A stretch of DNA of 64,000 bases from Novosphingobium sp. FKTRR1 (lineage in GTDB: Bacteria; Pseudomonadota; Alphaproteobacteria; Sphingomonadales; Sphingomonadaceae): contig NZ_JAIZDA010000017.1 of the NCBI RefSeq assembly GCF_020404405.1, forward strand, positions 1 to 64,000. Reading direction: 5' to 3'. A model generated the notes under the pieces. The model did not search any database. It had not been told where the DNA came from and was given only the letters and a program-made list of their open reading frames with translations. Position numbers and translations under genes: made by a program. Positions 25,701 through 34,055 of the stretch are shown here, one piece after another (within the stretch, counting starts at the first letter, position 1; each line of letters starts with the position of its first letter).

Positions 25701-26205
25701 ACATCGGATCGCGGTCCGCTCGGCGCCCGGTCGCGGCAGCGTGTTCTCGATCAGAGCGCCGGTCAGCGCGCCGGTCGTGCGGGCTGCAGCGCCCGCTCGT
25801 TCGGTTGCCAACCTTGCCGGCCTGCGTGTGTTGTGCGTCGATGACGAGCACGATGTGCTTGCCGGAACCAGCGCGCTGATCGAGCGGTGGGGGGCGTCGG
25901 TCGCGGCGGCGGCATCGTGCGGCGAGGCCCTGCAACTGCCGGGCCAATGGGATGTCGTGCTTGCCGACTATCACCTTGGTGACGGCGATGGCCTTTCACT
26001 GTTGCGCAAACTGCGCGAACGCGCGAGGCTGCGCTTGTTGGTCACCGCGACACCCGAAGCAGGCTGGATCGCTAATCTCGGGGATGAGGGGATCGCCTGT
26101 CTGACCAAACCGCTCGCGCCGCTCGAACTGCAGGCGCGGCTGGTTGGCGCCTTGCAGTCGATTCAGGTCGAGGATGAACGCTCACGCGCCAGCGCCAGCA
26201 ACTGA
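22714..26205 (+). CDS. SSS-transporter/PAS/histidine kinase/receiver hybrid sensor
   Basis: A 1163-residue hybrid. Residues ~1-500 form a sodium:solute-symporter-like membrane domain of about 12-13 helices. A PAS-like segment (~620-750) and a coiled coil (~755-790) follow. The kinase core has its H-box at His798 (ASASHDLVQPLH), an N-box (NLMLNALRYTP), DTGVGI and GAGLGLSIV. The C-terminal receiver has Asp1085 (LADYHLGDGDG). This is the CbrA/NahK-like architecture. The transporter domain may sense or carry a nutrient. The convergent LuxR regulator overlaps its 3' end by 43 bases and is the likely partner. ATG 22738 is an alternative start. Confidence 0.9.
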   Translation: MTLLFARGMPSLWIVIAAIAAYLVVLIAIGWRADRLAVSPMRERLRPVLHGLSLATLCSAWTYFGAVGDASKGSWLFVANALGPILAITVGYSVWRRIARLAKRENVGSLADFLAARYGKSRSLGILAAVVAGLGALPYIALQLTVLTSTWHYVGGRADQAGWQTAGLTAVLAAIAIFFGARRPSLTQHNRGLVGMLAFESVVKLTGLLGVAGLALLLFSRSPMGIAHSFAEAMPVRPMSGGAFLTLVMLCTVTAFTLPRQFHLSFVAIENVEDSRSAAWIVPVYFTLWVAATLVIAVAIRAGYGEPGVTPQLQVLGVPAHAGYPLIALLALLGGLSAGAAMVVVELTAVSAMVSNEIVLPLLSGTLGSRPGEADAGRAVVRVRRWTIVAMALLAWCYFLGIRTVEGPTELGLTALTAFAQLMPALIGGIYWRRGHAHGAIAGIMAGMAVWALAIAAPAFVANDGQFASLALGSLWPSPGWPTELAVWFSLALNGSLYIVVSLRTVPRLIDTIQANSFVEESGRAPLGDGRQIKATVAHLRALLVQFLGRQEADKALREFNADARHGALGDQQSITPALARAAERLLAGVIGAPSARNVVAIALAVDSQDANEISSILDEAGHAVHFNRELLQTTLDSLPQAVSVLDAQLALVAWNAAFLRFLSIAVDDVHVGKSLPALVRAGGRSAAAQETRERLLECAAAVRAGAPVVTEHDVGEGLVVQIAGRGLAGGDFLLTLTDVSDLRAAEHVLTRSKAELEALVEERTAALVSANLALAEATRLAEQATRSQRRFVASASHDLVQPLHAARLFIGNALVGADDADRATPLLRKADQSVEGAHRLLHALLNLSRLELGALEPKLEAVDLGGLLQSLAEEFAQQACTRGLELVVLPTSRWVRSDRDLLRAMLQNLMLNALRYTPQGRVVVCARLACAGADEAGDAAGGSVRIEVRDTGVGIASDKLPRAFAEFSRLDEGQSLASGAGLGLSIVARIADVLGHRIAVRSAPGRGSVFSIRAPVSAPVVRAAAPARSVANLAGLRVLCVDDEHDVLAGTSALIERWGASVAAAASCGEALQLPGQWDVVLADYHLGDGDGLSLLRKLRERARLRLLVTATPEAGWIANLGDEGIACLTKPLAPLELQARLVGALQSIQVEDERSRASASN

Positions 26206-26759
26206 GCCCGGGTCAGGACGCCGAATTTGCGGAACAATCCGGTCAGGTGATACTTGACCGTGGCTTCACTGAGCCCCGTTTCGAAAGCGATCTGCTTGTT
26301 CATCAACCCACGATGCACCCCGTTGAGCACGCGCATCTGGGTGGGCGTCAGCGGGGTGCGCCGAGCTTCGGCTTGCGGCTCGGGGAACCACGCCTCACCC
26401 GCCAGCAACGCCTCGATCGCCGCCGAGAGTTCTTCCACGCCGGCGGCTTTCGACACGAAGCCGGCCGCTCCGCAGGCCATCGCGGTCTGCACGGTATCGC
26501 CATCGTCGCTGGCCGAGACGATCGCCACCGGAATGGCCGGGTGCTCTGCCTTGAGCGAGAGCAGGCCACCCATGCCCTGACTGTCGGGCAGTTTGAGATC
26601 GAGCAGGATCAGCGATACCGCACTGCCCGAGACAAGCGTTGCTTTCGCCTCGGCCAATGTGTCGCACTGGCCGATCGCAAGGTCTGCCGCGATCTGGCCG
26701 ATCGTCGCGGCCAGCGCCTGCCGGAACAGCGGGTGATCGTCGATGAGCAGAACGCGCAT
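26163..26759 (-). CDS. LuxR/NarL-family response regulator
   Basis: A 198-residue regulator. The receiver domain (1-~120) has the acidic pair in LLIDDHP and phospho-acceptor Asp54 (LLDLKLPD), with Lys in FVSKAAG. The C-terminal LuxR-type HTH (~135-195: LTPTQMRVLNGV, MNKQIAFETGLSEATVKYH) binds DNA. The start ATG 26759 is where homology begins. Its last 43 bases are antisense to the end of the hybrid kinase gene. It is divergent from the second TonB receptor, which it may control. Confidence 0.9.
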   Translation of the reverse strand: MRVLLIDDHPLFRQALAATIGQIAADLAIGQCDTLAEAKATLVSGSAVSLILLDLKLPDSQGMGGLLSLKAEHPAIPVAIVSASDDGDTVQTAMACGAAGFVSKAAGVEELSAAIEALLAGEAWFPEPQAEARRTPLTPTQMRVLNGVHRGLMNKQIAFETGLSEATVKYHLTGLFRKFGVLTRAQLLALARERSSST

Positions 26760-26943
26760 TGGTCGCAGGCGGCCTCTGGAAAGAAGGGCGGGGCTTGGTC
26801 GGAGTTGATCCGCCAAATCGCAGAAGCGCGCAAGGCTGGCCGTTTAGACGAACGTATAGGCGCTTTCGCCGGGGTGGCGATGTAACTGGTTGTCACCCGT
26901 GCGGGGTTCGAGGCGCGGGCCAAAAAATCAGGGAGAGACTTTC

Positions 26944-29409
26944 ATGCTCATCGGGCAACAGGCTCGGCGCGCCGCGCGCCTTGACGCCGTTTCGCTTCAC
27001 TTCGCAGGCCGCAAGGCGCTGTTTTCCGGCAGCGCTGCATTGGCGGCGCTGGCTTGGGCGAACCCGGCGCTGGCGCAAGATGCGACCGCGCTAGCCGCGG
27101 CGCCGTCAGCCGACACCGGCGAAATCATCGTGACCGCACTCAAGCGCGCCGAAAGCGTGCTCAAGGTGCCGGCCGCCATTTCTGTCGTCGGTGGTGGAGA
27201 CCTGAAGACGGCTGGTGTGAACACCGTGACCGATCTGCAGAATCTCGTGCCCGGCCTGAACATCGGCACCGGAGGGTTCGGCGTCAACATCAGCATTCGC
27301 GGCATCACCTCGACCGACCAGACCAGCAAGGGCGAGCTGGGCATTGCCTACAATGTCGACGGCGCCTTCGTCGGCCGGGGCCAGGAACAGGGTCTTCCCT
27401 ATTTCGACATCGAGCGGGTCGAAGTTCTGCGCGGACCGCAGGGCACGCTTTACGGCCGATCTTCCACGGGCGGTGCGATCAACGTAATCACCAAGAAGCC
27501 CGTGATCGGGGCCTTCGAAGGCTACGGCAAGTTCGAGTACGGCAACTACAACACCTTTCGTGGCGAAGCGGCGATCAACCTGCCCGTCAACGACAGGATC
27601 GCCATTCGTCTGGCCGGCAACTTCAACGCGCGCGATGGTTATCTGAAGCCGCAAGGCTTCAGCATCGTCGACACGAATGCTGTTCCGCCCACGAACAGCT
27701 ACACGTTCGCGCCGGGTAGCCAGAAGGCCAAGAACGATCAGTCCGACCGGACCGGCCGCGTGTCGATCGTGATCAAGCCGTCCGACGATGTGACGTTCAC
27801 CGGGATCGCCACGATTGGCCATCAGGGTGGCGTCGGCCCCGGCCTCGCGCTGCTGGACTCGCTGGATGCGGGCGGCTCGCGTCAGTTCGACATCCTCGCA
27901 AACCCGGTTCCCGCCTTCCAGGATACCAATTTCCAGAACTTCGTCGGCATGCTCAACGTCAGGTTCGGTGCCGCGCAACTGGACCTGCTGGCCAGTCATC
28001 AGCATTTCAAGGACCATACCCAGGTCACCAGCACCAACAATCCGCTGGCGAACACGACGGGTGCGGGGCCAAGCCCGGTGTTCCCGGGCAGTTCGGCATT
28101 CACGCTGGCCGACTATCAGGGCGTGTTCAACACCACCCAGCTGGAAGCGCGGATTTCGAACGCCGATCCCGGTACGCTCGATTATGTTGCCGGGGCGAAC
28201 TACTACTATGAAAAGACCAACGAGAGCGATCACAACTGGAGTGCTCCGGTGGGAACGCCGCTCGATACCATGACCTATCAGAACGGGATCGATCCGCTCA
28301 ACACCACCACCCACAAGTCGTACGGTTTCTTTGCGCAGGGAACCTATCATGTCACCCCGCAACTCGGCGTCGTCGCCGGTGTCCGCTATACGCATGACGA
28401 GACCGTGCGGGTCGGCACGTTTGCGGTACCCTTCTTCAATCCCGCGCTGGGCTCGCCCTTTTCTCCGGGTTCGGCCTGGCTCGATCCCGATGGCCAGCCT
28501 TGCCACTATCCCAATGATTGCGTCGGAAACCCGAACAACGGCAATCAGTCTGACAGCAAGGTCACCTGGCGGCTTGGCCTGAACTACCAGATCACGCCGA
28601 AGGATCTGCTGTTCGCTTCGGTCTCGACGGGCTTCAAGGCCGGCGGGTTCAACGATTTTGATCCCAGCACCGGCACTACCGCGCCGTATGGTCCTGAAAT
28701 GCTGGCCGCGTATGAAGTAGGCTACAAGGGCAAGCTGATCCAGGGCCTGACCCTGACCAGCGACTTCTACTACTACGATTATTCGAAGCAGCAGTTCAAT
28801 TCGCTCGTCTTCTTCGGTCCGGGCGGCACACCGCCGGGCGTGCTCTATACGGCCATTGGCAGGTCGCACAGCTATGGCTGGGAGAACGAGTTCAGCTATC
28901 AGGTTGGCCGCGACACGACGATCAGCGGCAATCTGACACTCAGCCATTCCAGGGTCGACGACCTGTCGACGGGCCGGGTCAGCACCAACCAGTTCCAATA
29001 TGCCGGCCAGCCGCTTGATCGAAACCCGAAGTTCACGGCAACCGGTGTCATCAACCACAGTTTCGAGCTGGGCGGAGGCGCAAGGATCAAGCTGCGCGGC
29101 CTCATCAAATACAGCGCCAGCTACCTGCTGACCGACTTGTCGAATGTGGTCCAATTCCGGCAGAAGTCCTACACCCGCAGCGATGCCAGCATCACGTACG
29201 CGGCGGCCGGTGATCGCTTCACCGTTCAGGCCTTTGTCGAAAATATCGAGGACAAGCTGCAAAAGACCGCAGTTACCAGCAATTACGCCGGTGCTTATGG
29301 CGGTACGAACGGCAATTTCGTGCCAAGCGCGGAAGCGATCCCCAACTCGCTTGAGTTCGGCGTCAACACGCCGCGCTTCTACGGCATCCGGCTGGGAGCG
29401 AAGTTCTGA
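26944..29409 (+). CDS. TonB-dependent outer-membrane receptor (no STN domain)
   Basis: An 821-residue receptor. A signal peptide of about 45 residues ends AQA/AQD. A TonB-box-like GEIIVTALKR is followed by a plug (LQNLVPGLNI, VEVLRGPQGTLYGRSSTGGAINVIT) and a beta-barrel ending in Phe (GAKF). ATG 26944 is preferred because GGGAGAG precedes it. Unlike the receptor at 16387 it has no STN domain. It is followed by an AAHS-type transporter and a tannase/feruloyl esterase, which suggests uptake of plant aromatic esters. Confidence 0.9.
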   Translation: MLIGQQARRAARLDAVSLHFAGRKALFSGSAALAALAWANPALAQDATALAAAPSADTGEIIVTALKRAESVLKVPAAISVVGGGDLKTAGVNTVTDLQNLVPGLNIGTGGFGVNISIRGITSTDQTSKGELGIAYNVDGAFVGRGQEQGLPYFDIERVEVLRGPQGTLYGRSSTGGAINVITKKPVIGAFEGYGKFEYGNYNTFRGEAAINLPVNDRIAIRLAGNFNARDGYLKPQGFSIVDTNAVPPTNSYTFAPGSQKAKNDQSDRTGRVSIVIKPSDDVTFTGIATIGHQGGVGPGLALLDSLDAGGSRQFDILANPVPAFQDTNFQNFVGMLNVRFGAAQLDLLASHQHFKDHTQVTSTNNPLANTTGAGPSPVFPGSSAFTLADYQGVFNTTQLEARISNADPGTLDYVAGANYYYEKTNESDHNWSAPVGTPLDTMTYQNGIDPLNTTTHKSYGFFAQGTYHVTPQLGVVAGVRYTHDETVRVGTFAVPFFNPALGSPFSPGSAWLDPDGQPCHYPNDCVGNPNNGNQSDSKVTWRLGLNYQITPKDLLFASVSTGFKAGGFNDFDPSTGTTAPYGPEMLAAYEVGYKGKLIQGLTLTSDFYYYDYSKQQFNSLVFFGPGGTPPGVLYTAIGRSHSYGWENEFSYQVGRDTTISGNLTLSHSRVDDLSTGRVSTNQFQYAGQPLDRNPKFTATGVINHSFELGGGARIKLRGLIKYSASYLLTDLSNVVQFRQKSYTRSDASITYAAAGDRFTVQAFVENIEDKLQKTAVTSNYAGAYGGTNGNFVPSAEAIPNSLEFGVNTPRFYGIRLGAKF

Positions 29410-29441
29410 CCGCCCCCGATACGAATTCGCCTGGCCTTGCG

Positions 29442-30659
29442 ATGCAACAGCCGCTCCACGCAAGCGGGCCGGACGGTTCCCTCTGGTCGCGGCGCGGCCG
29501 GGCGGTGACCGCGCTGTGTTTCGTGCTCAACCTCGTCGACGGGGTGAATGTCTTTGCGCTGACGTACGTCGCACCTGCGCTGCAAAAGGAGTTCGGAGCG
29601 GGGCCAGAGGCGTTTTCGATCGTGTTCAGCATCGGGCTGATCGGCATGGCGATCGGTGGCATCCTGTTGGCCCCGCTGGCCGACCGCTGGGGACGCAGAC
29701 CGTTGATCCTGCTGGCGCTGGGGCTGATGGCTGCGGCCATGATCGCCAGCGCCGGCGCCACCTCGATCGCGACGCTGGGGCTGTGCCGCCTGATCGTGGG
29801 CATCGGGATCGGCACCGTGCTTGCCAGCATCACCGCGCTGTCGGTCGGTTTCGCCCCGCCGCGCTATCGCCACATGGCGGCAGGCATTCCGCAGGCGGGC
29901 TATCCGGTGGGGGCGACGATCACCGGTTTCGTCACCGCCTGGGCGCTACCCGTTTATGGCTGGCCGAGCATCTTTGCCGGAGCGGGCCTTGCCACCTTGC
30001 TGCTGCTGCCGGTTTGCTACCTGATCCTGCCCGAGGCGCCCGAGCACGGGCACAGCGAGGCACCGCGCCTTGGCATCGCACTGGGCGGGGCACGCAGGCG
30101 CAACACCGCGCTGCTCTGGGCCTCGACCACCGGTGGTTTCATGGCGCTCTATTTCATCGCCAGCTGGATCACCAAGCTTGCCATCGAGGCGGGGCTTGCA
30201 CCGGGTGACGCCATCATCGCCAGCGCGATCTACAGCGGCGGCGCGGTGGTCGGCACCGTTGCCATCAGCATGATCGCCACACGGATCGATATCCGACGCC
30301 TGATATGCGGGATGCTGCTGGTTTCGGCGGGCCTGTTTCTGGTGTTCGGCGGCGTCAGGATGAGCCTTGGCGGCATTCTCGTCACCAGCTTCTTCATCGG
30401 GGTAGCCATGCAGGGTGGGGTCAACGGCAACTATGCGCTGGTGTCCGCCGCCTACCCCGCCAACATGCGCGCCACCGGGCTCGGCTGGGCGATGGGTGTC
30501 GGGCGCATCGGCGCGTTGTCCGGCCCGCTCATCGCGGGTGTCGCAATGGGCCGGGGACTTTCGCTGTTTGCGGTTTTCGCGATCTTTTGCGTGCCACTGG
30601 TCGTCAATGCGCTGGCTGCGCTTGCGGTACAGAACGACCTTGGCAACGCGCGCTATTGA
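29442..30659 (+). CDS. MFS transporter, aromatic acid:H+ symporter (AAHS)-like
   Basis: A 405-residue protein with 12 predicted helices. The MFS motif A between helices 2 and 3 reads LAPLADRWGRRP. The N-terminal acidic motif in helix 1 (NLVDGVNVFALTYVAP) resembles the DG-x-D-type motif of AAHS transporters for benzoate, vanillate or gallate. It probably imports the aromatic acid released by the esterase encoded 20 bases downstream. The TonB receptor gene is 32 bases upstream, so the three genes likely form an operon. Confidence 0.85.
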   Translation: MQQPLHASGPDGSLWSRRGRAVTALCFVLNLVDGVNVFALTYVAPALQKEFGAGPEAFSIVFSIGLIGMAIGGILLAPLADRWGRRPLILLALGLMAAAMIASAGATSIATLGLCRLIVGIGIGTVLASITALSVGFAPPRYRHMAAGIPQAGYPVGATITGFVTAWALPVYGWPSIFAGAGLATLLLLPVCYLILPEAPEHGHSEAPRLGIALGGARRRNTALLWASTTGGFMALYFIASWITKLAIEAGLAPGDAIIASAIYSGGAVVGTVAISMIATRIDIRRLICGMLLVSAGLFLVFGGVRMSLGGILVTSFFIGVAMQGGVNGNYALVSAAYPANMRATGLGWAMGVGRIGALSGPLIAGVAMGRGLSLFAVFAIFCVPLVVNALAALAVQNDLGNARY

Positions 30660-30679
30660 AACGGAAGGAGGGCGACAGG

Positions 30680-32377
30680 ATGATGCGCGCAATCGGGATG
30701 GTGCTGCAGGCGATGGCCTTGCTGGTCGCCTGCACCTCGCTGGCCGGACCGGCACAAGCCCAGCCCTTTGTGCTGGCCCCGCTACCGGCTGCTGCGCCGG
30801 TCGTCGCCTGCGCGAGCCTTGCGCAAGTCGATCTTGCGGCGGTCACGGGCGCGGCTACGACGCTGGTAGCCAAGGAGGTGTCGGGCCAGCAACCCTATTG
30901 CGCCGTCACCGGCACGATCGCGCCCGCAATCCGCTTCGAGGTGCGCCTGCCGCTGAAAGGCTGGACCCAGCGCTTTCTTCAGACCGGGTGCGGCGGCCTG
31001 TGTGGCAGTTTGCGCATCGAGGCCAACAAGGCCTCAGGCTGCGCCCCCGTCACCGATGGCAGCATCGTGCTCGCCTCTACGGACATGGGCCATCAGGGCA
31101 TGGACACCGGCTGGGGCGACGATCCGCAAAAGCGCATCGATTTCGCGCATCGCAGCGTCCATGTCACCGCGCTGGCGGCCAAGGCGTTGATCAAGGCGTT
31201 CTATGGGCAAGGCCCGCGCTTTGCCTACTTCTCGGGATGCTCGGACGGCGGGCGTGAGGCTTTGATCGAGGCGCAGCGCTACCCGGATGATTTCGACGGC
31301 ATCGCGGCGGGCGCGCCCGCGCTCAACTTCTCCGTGCAGAACAGCTTTCACCACGGCTGGCTGGCCAAGGCCAACACCGGGCCGGATGGCACACCGCTGC
31401 TGACCGCTATCGACATGCCGCTGCTGCACAACGCGGTTCTGGCGCAATGCGATGCGCTCGACGGTCTGGTCGATGGACAGATCACCGATCCGCGTGCCTG
31501 CCACGTCGATCCCGGCACGCTGCTGTGCAAGGGGCACCCAGTGGCCGGTCAGTGCCTCAGCGCCGCGCAAATCGCCGCGGTGCGGGCGATCTATGCGGGC
31601 GCGACCGGGCCGAACGACGAAAGGCTGGAGGTCGGACCGCTCCAGCCCGGCAGCGAGATGGAATGGATCGGCGTGTTCGTGCCAGTCAGCGCCAAGGCTC
31701 CGCTGATGAGCGCGATCTTTGCAGGCGACACGATCAACCACCTGCTGTTCACGCCCAATCCGCAGCCGCCCTATACCGTCGCCAACTTCCCCTTCGATGC
31801 GGCGATGCATGCACGGCAGGACGCGGCGCGGGCGCTTTACAACGCCGAGGATGCCGACCTGGCCCGCTTTGCCGGGCATGGCGGCAAGCTGATCTTGTGG
31901 CATGGCTGGGCCGATCCGCATATCTCGCCGATCAACACGATCGACTACTTCGCGCGGGTCGGCCGCACTATGAGTGAGGCTGCGCGCGACAAGGCGGTGC
32001 GGCTGTTCCTCTTTCCGGGCATGGGCCACTGCGATGGCGGCAGCGGTCCCAACGACTTCGGGCTGCTCGGCGCGCTGATGGCGTGGGTCGAGAGCGATAG
32101 CGCGCCGCAAGTGCTGATCGCGAAGCGCGCGGCGCTGCACAAACATGACCGGCGCGGTGCGCCTGAAGGGCCGCCTCAGGACGAACCCAAGGGCCTTCCG
32201 CCGATGATGATGGGCCCGCCGCGCCTGCAACTACCCCCGCGCAGCCGCCCGGTCTATGCTTACCCCGCCGTCGCGCGCTACACCGGCTCAGGATCGATCG
32301 ACGATGCCGCAAACTTCGTTGCGGCCACCCCGGCGCGGCTGGATGACATTGCGGACTGGATTGGCGCGCGCAAGTAA
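30680..32377 (+). CDS. tannase/feruloyl esterase family protein
   Basis: A 565-residue secreted esterase. A signal peptide (1-~27, GPAQAQP) is followed by the tannase/feruloyl-esterase alpha/beta-hydrolase. The hallmark CS-D-HC arrangement is complete: Cys187-Ser188 (SGCSDGG), Asp412 (WADPHIS) and His450-Cys451 (GMGHCDGG), where the Cys pair bridges Ser and His. It hydrolyses phenolic esters such as gallate, ferulate or chlorogenate-type compounds. ATG 30680 has GGAAGGAGGG just upstream. Near the C-terminus (about 475-515) there is an unusual Pro/Met/Arg-rich stretch. Confidence 0.9.
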   Translation: MMRAIGMVLQAMALLVACTSLAGPAQAQPFVLAPLPAAAPVVACASLAQVDLAAVTGAATTLVAKEVSGQQPYCAVTGTIAPAIRFEVRLPLKGWTQRFLQTGCGGLCGSLRIEANKASGCAPVTDGSIVLASTDMGHQGMDTGWGDDPQKRIDFAHRSVHVTALAAKALIKAFYGQGPRFAYFSGCSDGGREALIEAQRYPDDFDGIAAGAPALNFSVQNSFHHGWLAKANTGPDGTPLLTAIDMPLLHNAVLAQCDALDGLVDGQITDPRACHVDPGTLLCKGHPVAGQCLSAAQIAAVRAIYAGATGPNDERLEVGPLQPGSEMEWIGVFVPVSAKAPLMSAIFAGDTINHLLFTPNPQPPYTVANFPFDAAMHARQDAARALYNAEDADLARFAGHGGKLILWHGWADPHISPINTIDYFARVGRTMSEAARDKAVRLFLFPGMGHCDGGSGPNDFGLLGALMAWVESDSAPQVLIAKRAALHKHDRRGAPEGPPQDEPKGLPPMMMGPPRLQLPPRSRPVYAYPAVARYTGSGSIDDAANFVAATPARLDDIADWIGARK

Positions 32378-32554
32378 GCGCGGGCTATGCGGCGGGGTTG
32401 GGGACATGTTTCGCAATCGCGCGGTTCTTGTTTCGCGTTGGCTGCGTCCTATATGCGGACCTTGGCGAAGGTCGCAATCGCTTGTGCGACTGGTGGCCGG
32501 ATCACGGGTGCGCCGCGATACCGCCAGCCGAAGCCCCCGACAGGAGCGATCACC

Positions 32555-33319
32555 ATGCAGACCAGTGGCAACACCATTCTTGTGACAGGCGGCGGCTCGG
32601 GCATCGGTGCGGCGTTGGCGCAGCGCTGGCACGATGCGGGCAACACGGTCATCGTCGCCGGACGGCGGCTTGAGGCACTGGCCGCCGCGTGCGAGGGCCG
32701 TGCGGACATGCATGCCATCGCACTCGACGCGACCGATGCCGCCGCGATCGACGCTTTCGCGGATGAGGTCGTCTCGCGGTTTCCCGCGCTCAACGTGCTG
32801 GTCAACAACGCCGGCATCATGCAGTTCGAGACGCTTGAAACGCGTCGCGATCTGGCGGGTGCCGAAGCGACCATCACCACCAATCTGCTCGGTCCCATCC
32901 GCCTGATCAACGCGCTGGTCGATCATCTGGTCGCGCGGGGCGATGGCGCGGTGATCAACATGACCTCGGGTCTGGCGTTCGTGCCATTGATCGACACGCC
33001 GACATACAACGCGACCAAGGCTGCGCTGCATTCCTACACCATCTCGCTGCGCGAAGTGCTGGCGGGCAAGGTCGAGGTCATCGAGATCGCGCCGCCCGCC
33101 GTCCGCACCGAATTGACCCCGGGCCAGTCCGATCGCGCAGCCTACATGCCGCTTGACGCCTTTGCCGACGAAGTCATGGCATTGCTGGCGCAACAACCGA
33201 CCCCGGCCGAAGTATTGGTCGAAAACGTCAAGTTCCTGCGCTTTGCCGAAGCCGAAGGGCGGTTCGAGGCGACGCTTGGCGCGTTGACCGCCATGGCCCG
33301 CAACGCCCGCCATGCCTGA
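32555..33319 (+). CDS. short-chain dehydrogenase/reductase, DltE-like
   Basis: A 254-residue SDR. The cofactor motif TGGGSGIG lies near residue 11, with NNAG at ~85, catalytic Ser in NMTSGLAF and YNATK (Tyr-x3-Lys). The sequence most resembles DltE/YngG-type oxidoreductases. The substrate is unknown. ATG 32555 follows AGGAG with good spacing. It is separated from the esterase by 177 bases with no obvious site and is probably its own unit. Confidence 0.85.
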   Translation: MQTSGNTILVTGGGSGIGAALAQRWHDAGNTVIVAGRRLEALAAACEGRADMHAIALDATDAAAIDAFADEVVSRFPALNVLVNNAGIMQFETLETRRDLAGAEATITTNLLGPIRLINALVDHLVARGDGAVINMTSGLAFVPLIDTPTYNATKAALHSYTISLREVLAGKVEVIEIAPPAVRTELTPGQSDRAAYMPLDAFADEVMALLAQQPTPAEVLVENVKFLRFAEAEGRFEATLGALTAMARNARHA

Positions 33320-33354
33320 CCTCGCACGGGCAAGGCCGACTCGAACCGTTCGGT

Positions 33355-33894
33355 TCAGGCAGCGGGGGTAAGGGCCGATCCTTGCCGCCGGGCGATGACC
33401 TGCTGGGCCAGCCAGGCGCTCGCCCCGAACCACACGATGCCGAATGCGGTTGCCGCCATGACCTTGGCAAAGGATTCGCCCTGCTGGATCAATGGCGCGT
33501 TGAGCACGGTCAGGAACAGCATGTAGCTGGGGTTGAACAGGATCGGCAGGCGCTGCGCGATCAGCATGAACAGCGCAAATACCATCAGCAGCAGCGCCAG
33601 CACCGCCAAAGCGCTGTTGCCGCCATGCGTGCCCGATTGCAGCAGATAGCTGTTGGCAAGGCCTCCGAACGCACCGATGACCGTGGCGGGCAGGGCGTTG
33701 AAGCGCGTGCCGTCGACCGAGGTCCAGAACCACAGCAGCAGGAACGCAGCGTAAAGCGGCTCCAGCTTCAATGCCGATCCGACCGCGAGGAAGCCGCCGA
33801 TCAGGACCACGATGCCCAGCGTTAGCGCAAGGGCCGTCGCAGCGGACGGAGGTGATGGCGACGCGGCATCGGCCGCAGCGGTGTGCTGTTGCAT
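33355..33894 (-). CDS. small integral membrane protein of unknown function
   Basis: A 179-residue protein with about five predicted helices and a polar Ala/Ser/Pro N-terminus. I do not recognise the family. ATG 33894 has AGAGGA about 10 bases upstream. It converges on the SDR gene (35-base gap) and is divergent from the aminotransferase at 34056. A role in small-molecule permeation is possible but unsupported. Confidence 0.65.
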   Translation of the reverse strand: MQQHTAAADAASPSPPSAATALALTLGIVVLIGGFLAVGSALKLEPLYAAFLLLWFWTSVDGTRFNALPATVIGAFGGLANSYLLQSGTHGGNSALAVLALLLMVFALFMLIAQRLPILFNPSYMLFLTVLNAPLIQQGESFAKVMAATAFGIVWFGASAWLAQQVIARRQGSALTPAA

Positions 33895-34055
33895 CGGTGG
33901 TGATCCTCTCCATGGTCGCCGGATGATCGCTGCCACCCGGTCGAGTCTGTTGCGGATGACAGGCTATCAGGCTTGTTAGGCCGGGCAAGCCTGCTTTGCT
34001 CGGGATCAGTGGTTTACGGTTTCCACCGCGCGCGCGCGCCTGTAGGCGGTGACGC

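Noticed and set aside
27106..29463. 785-codon open frame antisense to the second TonB receptor
   Set aside because: It is a by-product of high GC in the real gene; the translation is low in recognised motifs and the plus-strand receptor has full homology.
31034..32230. 398-codon minus-strand frame over the feruloyl esterase
   Set aside because: Antisense of a gene with an intact catalytic set.
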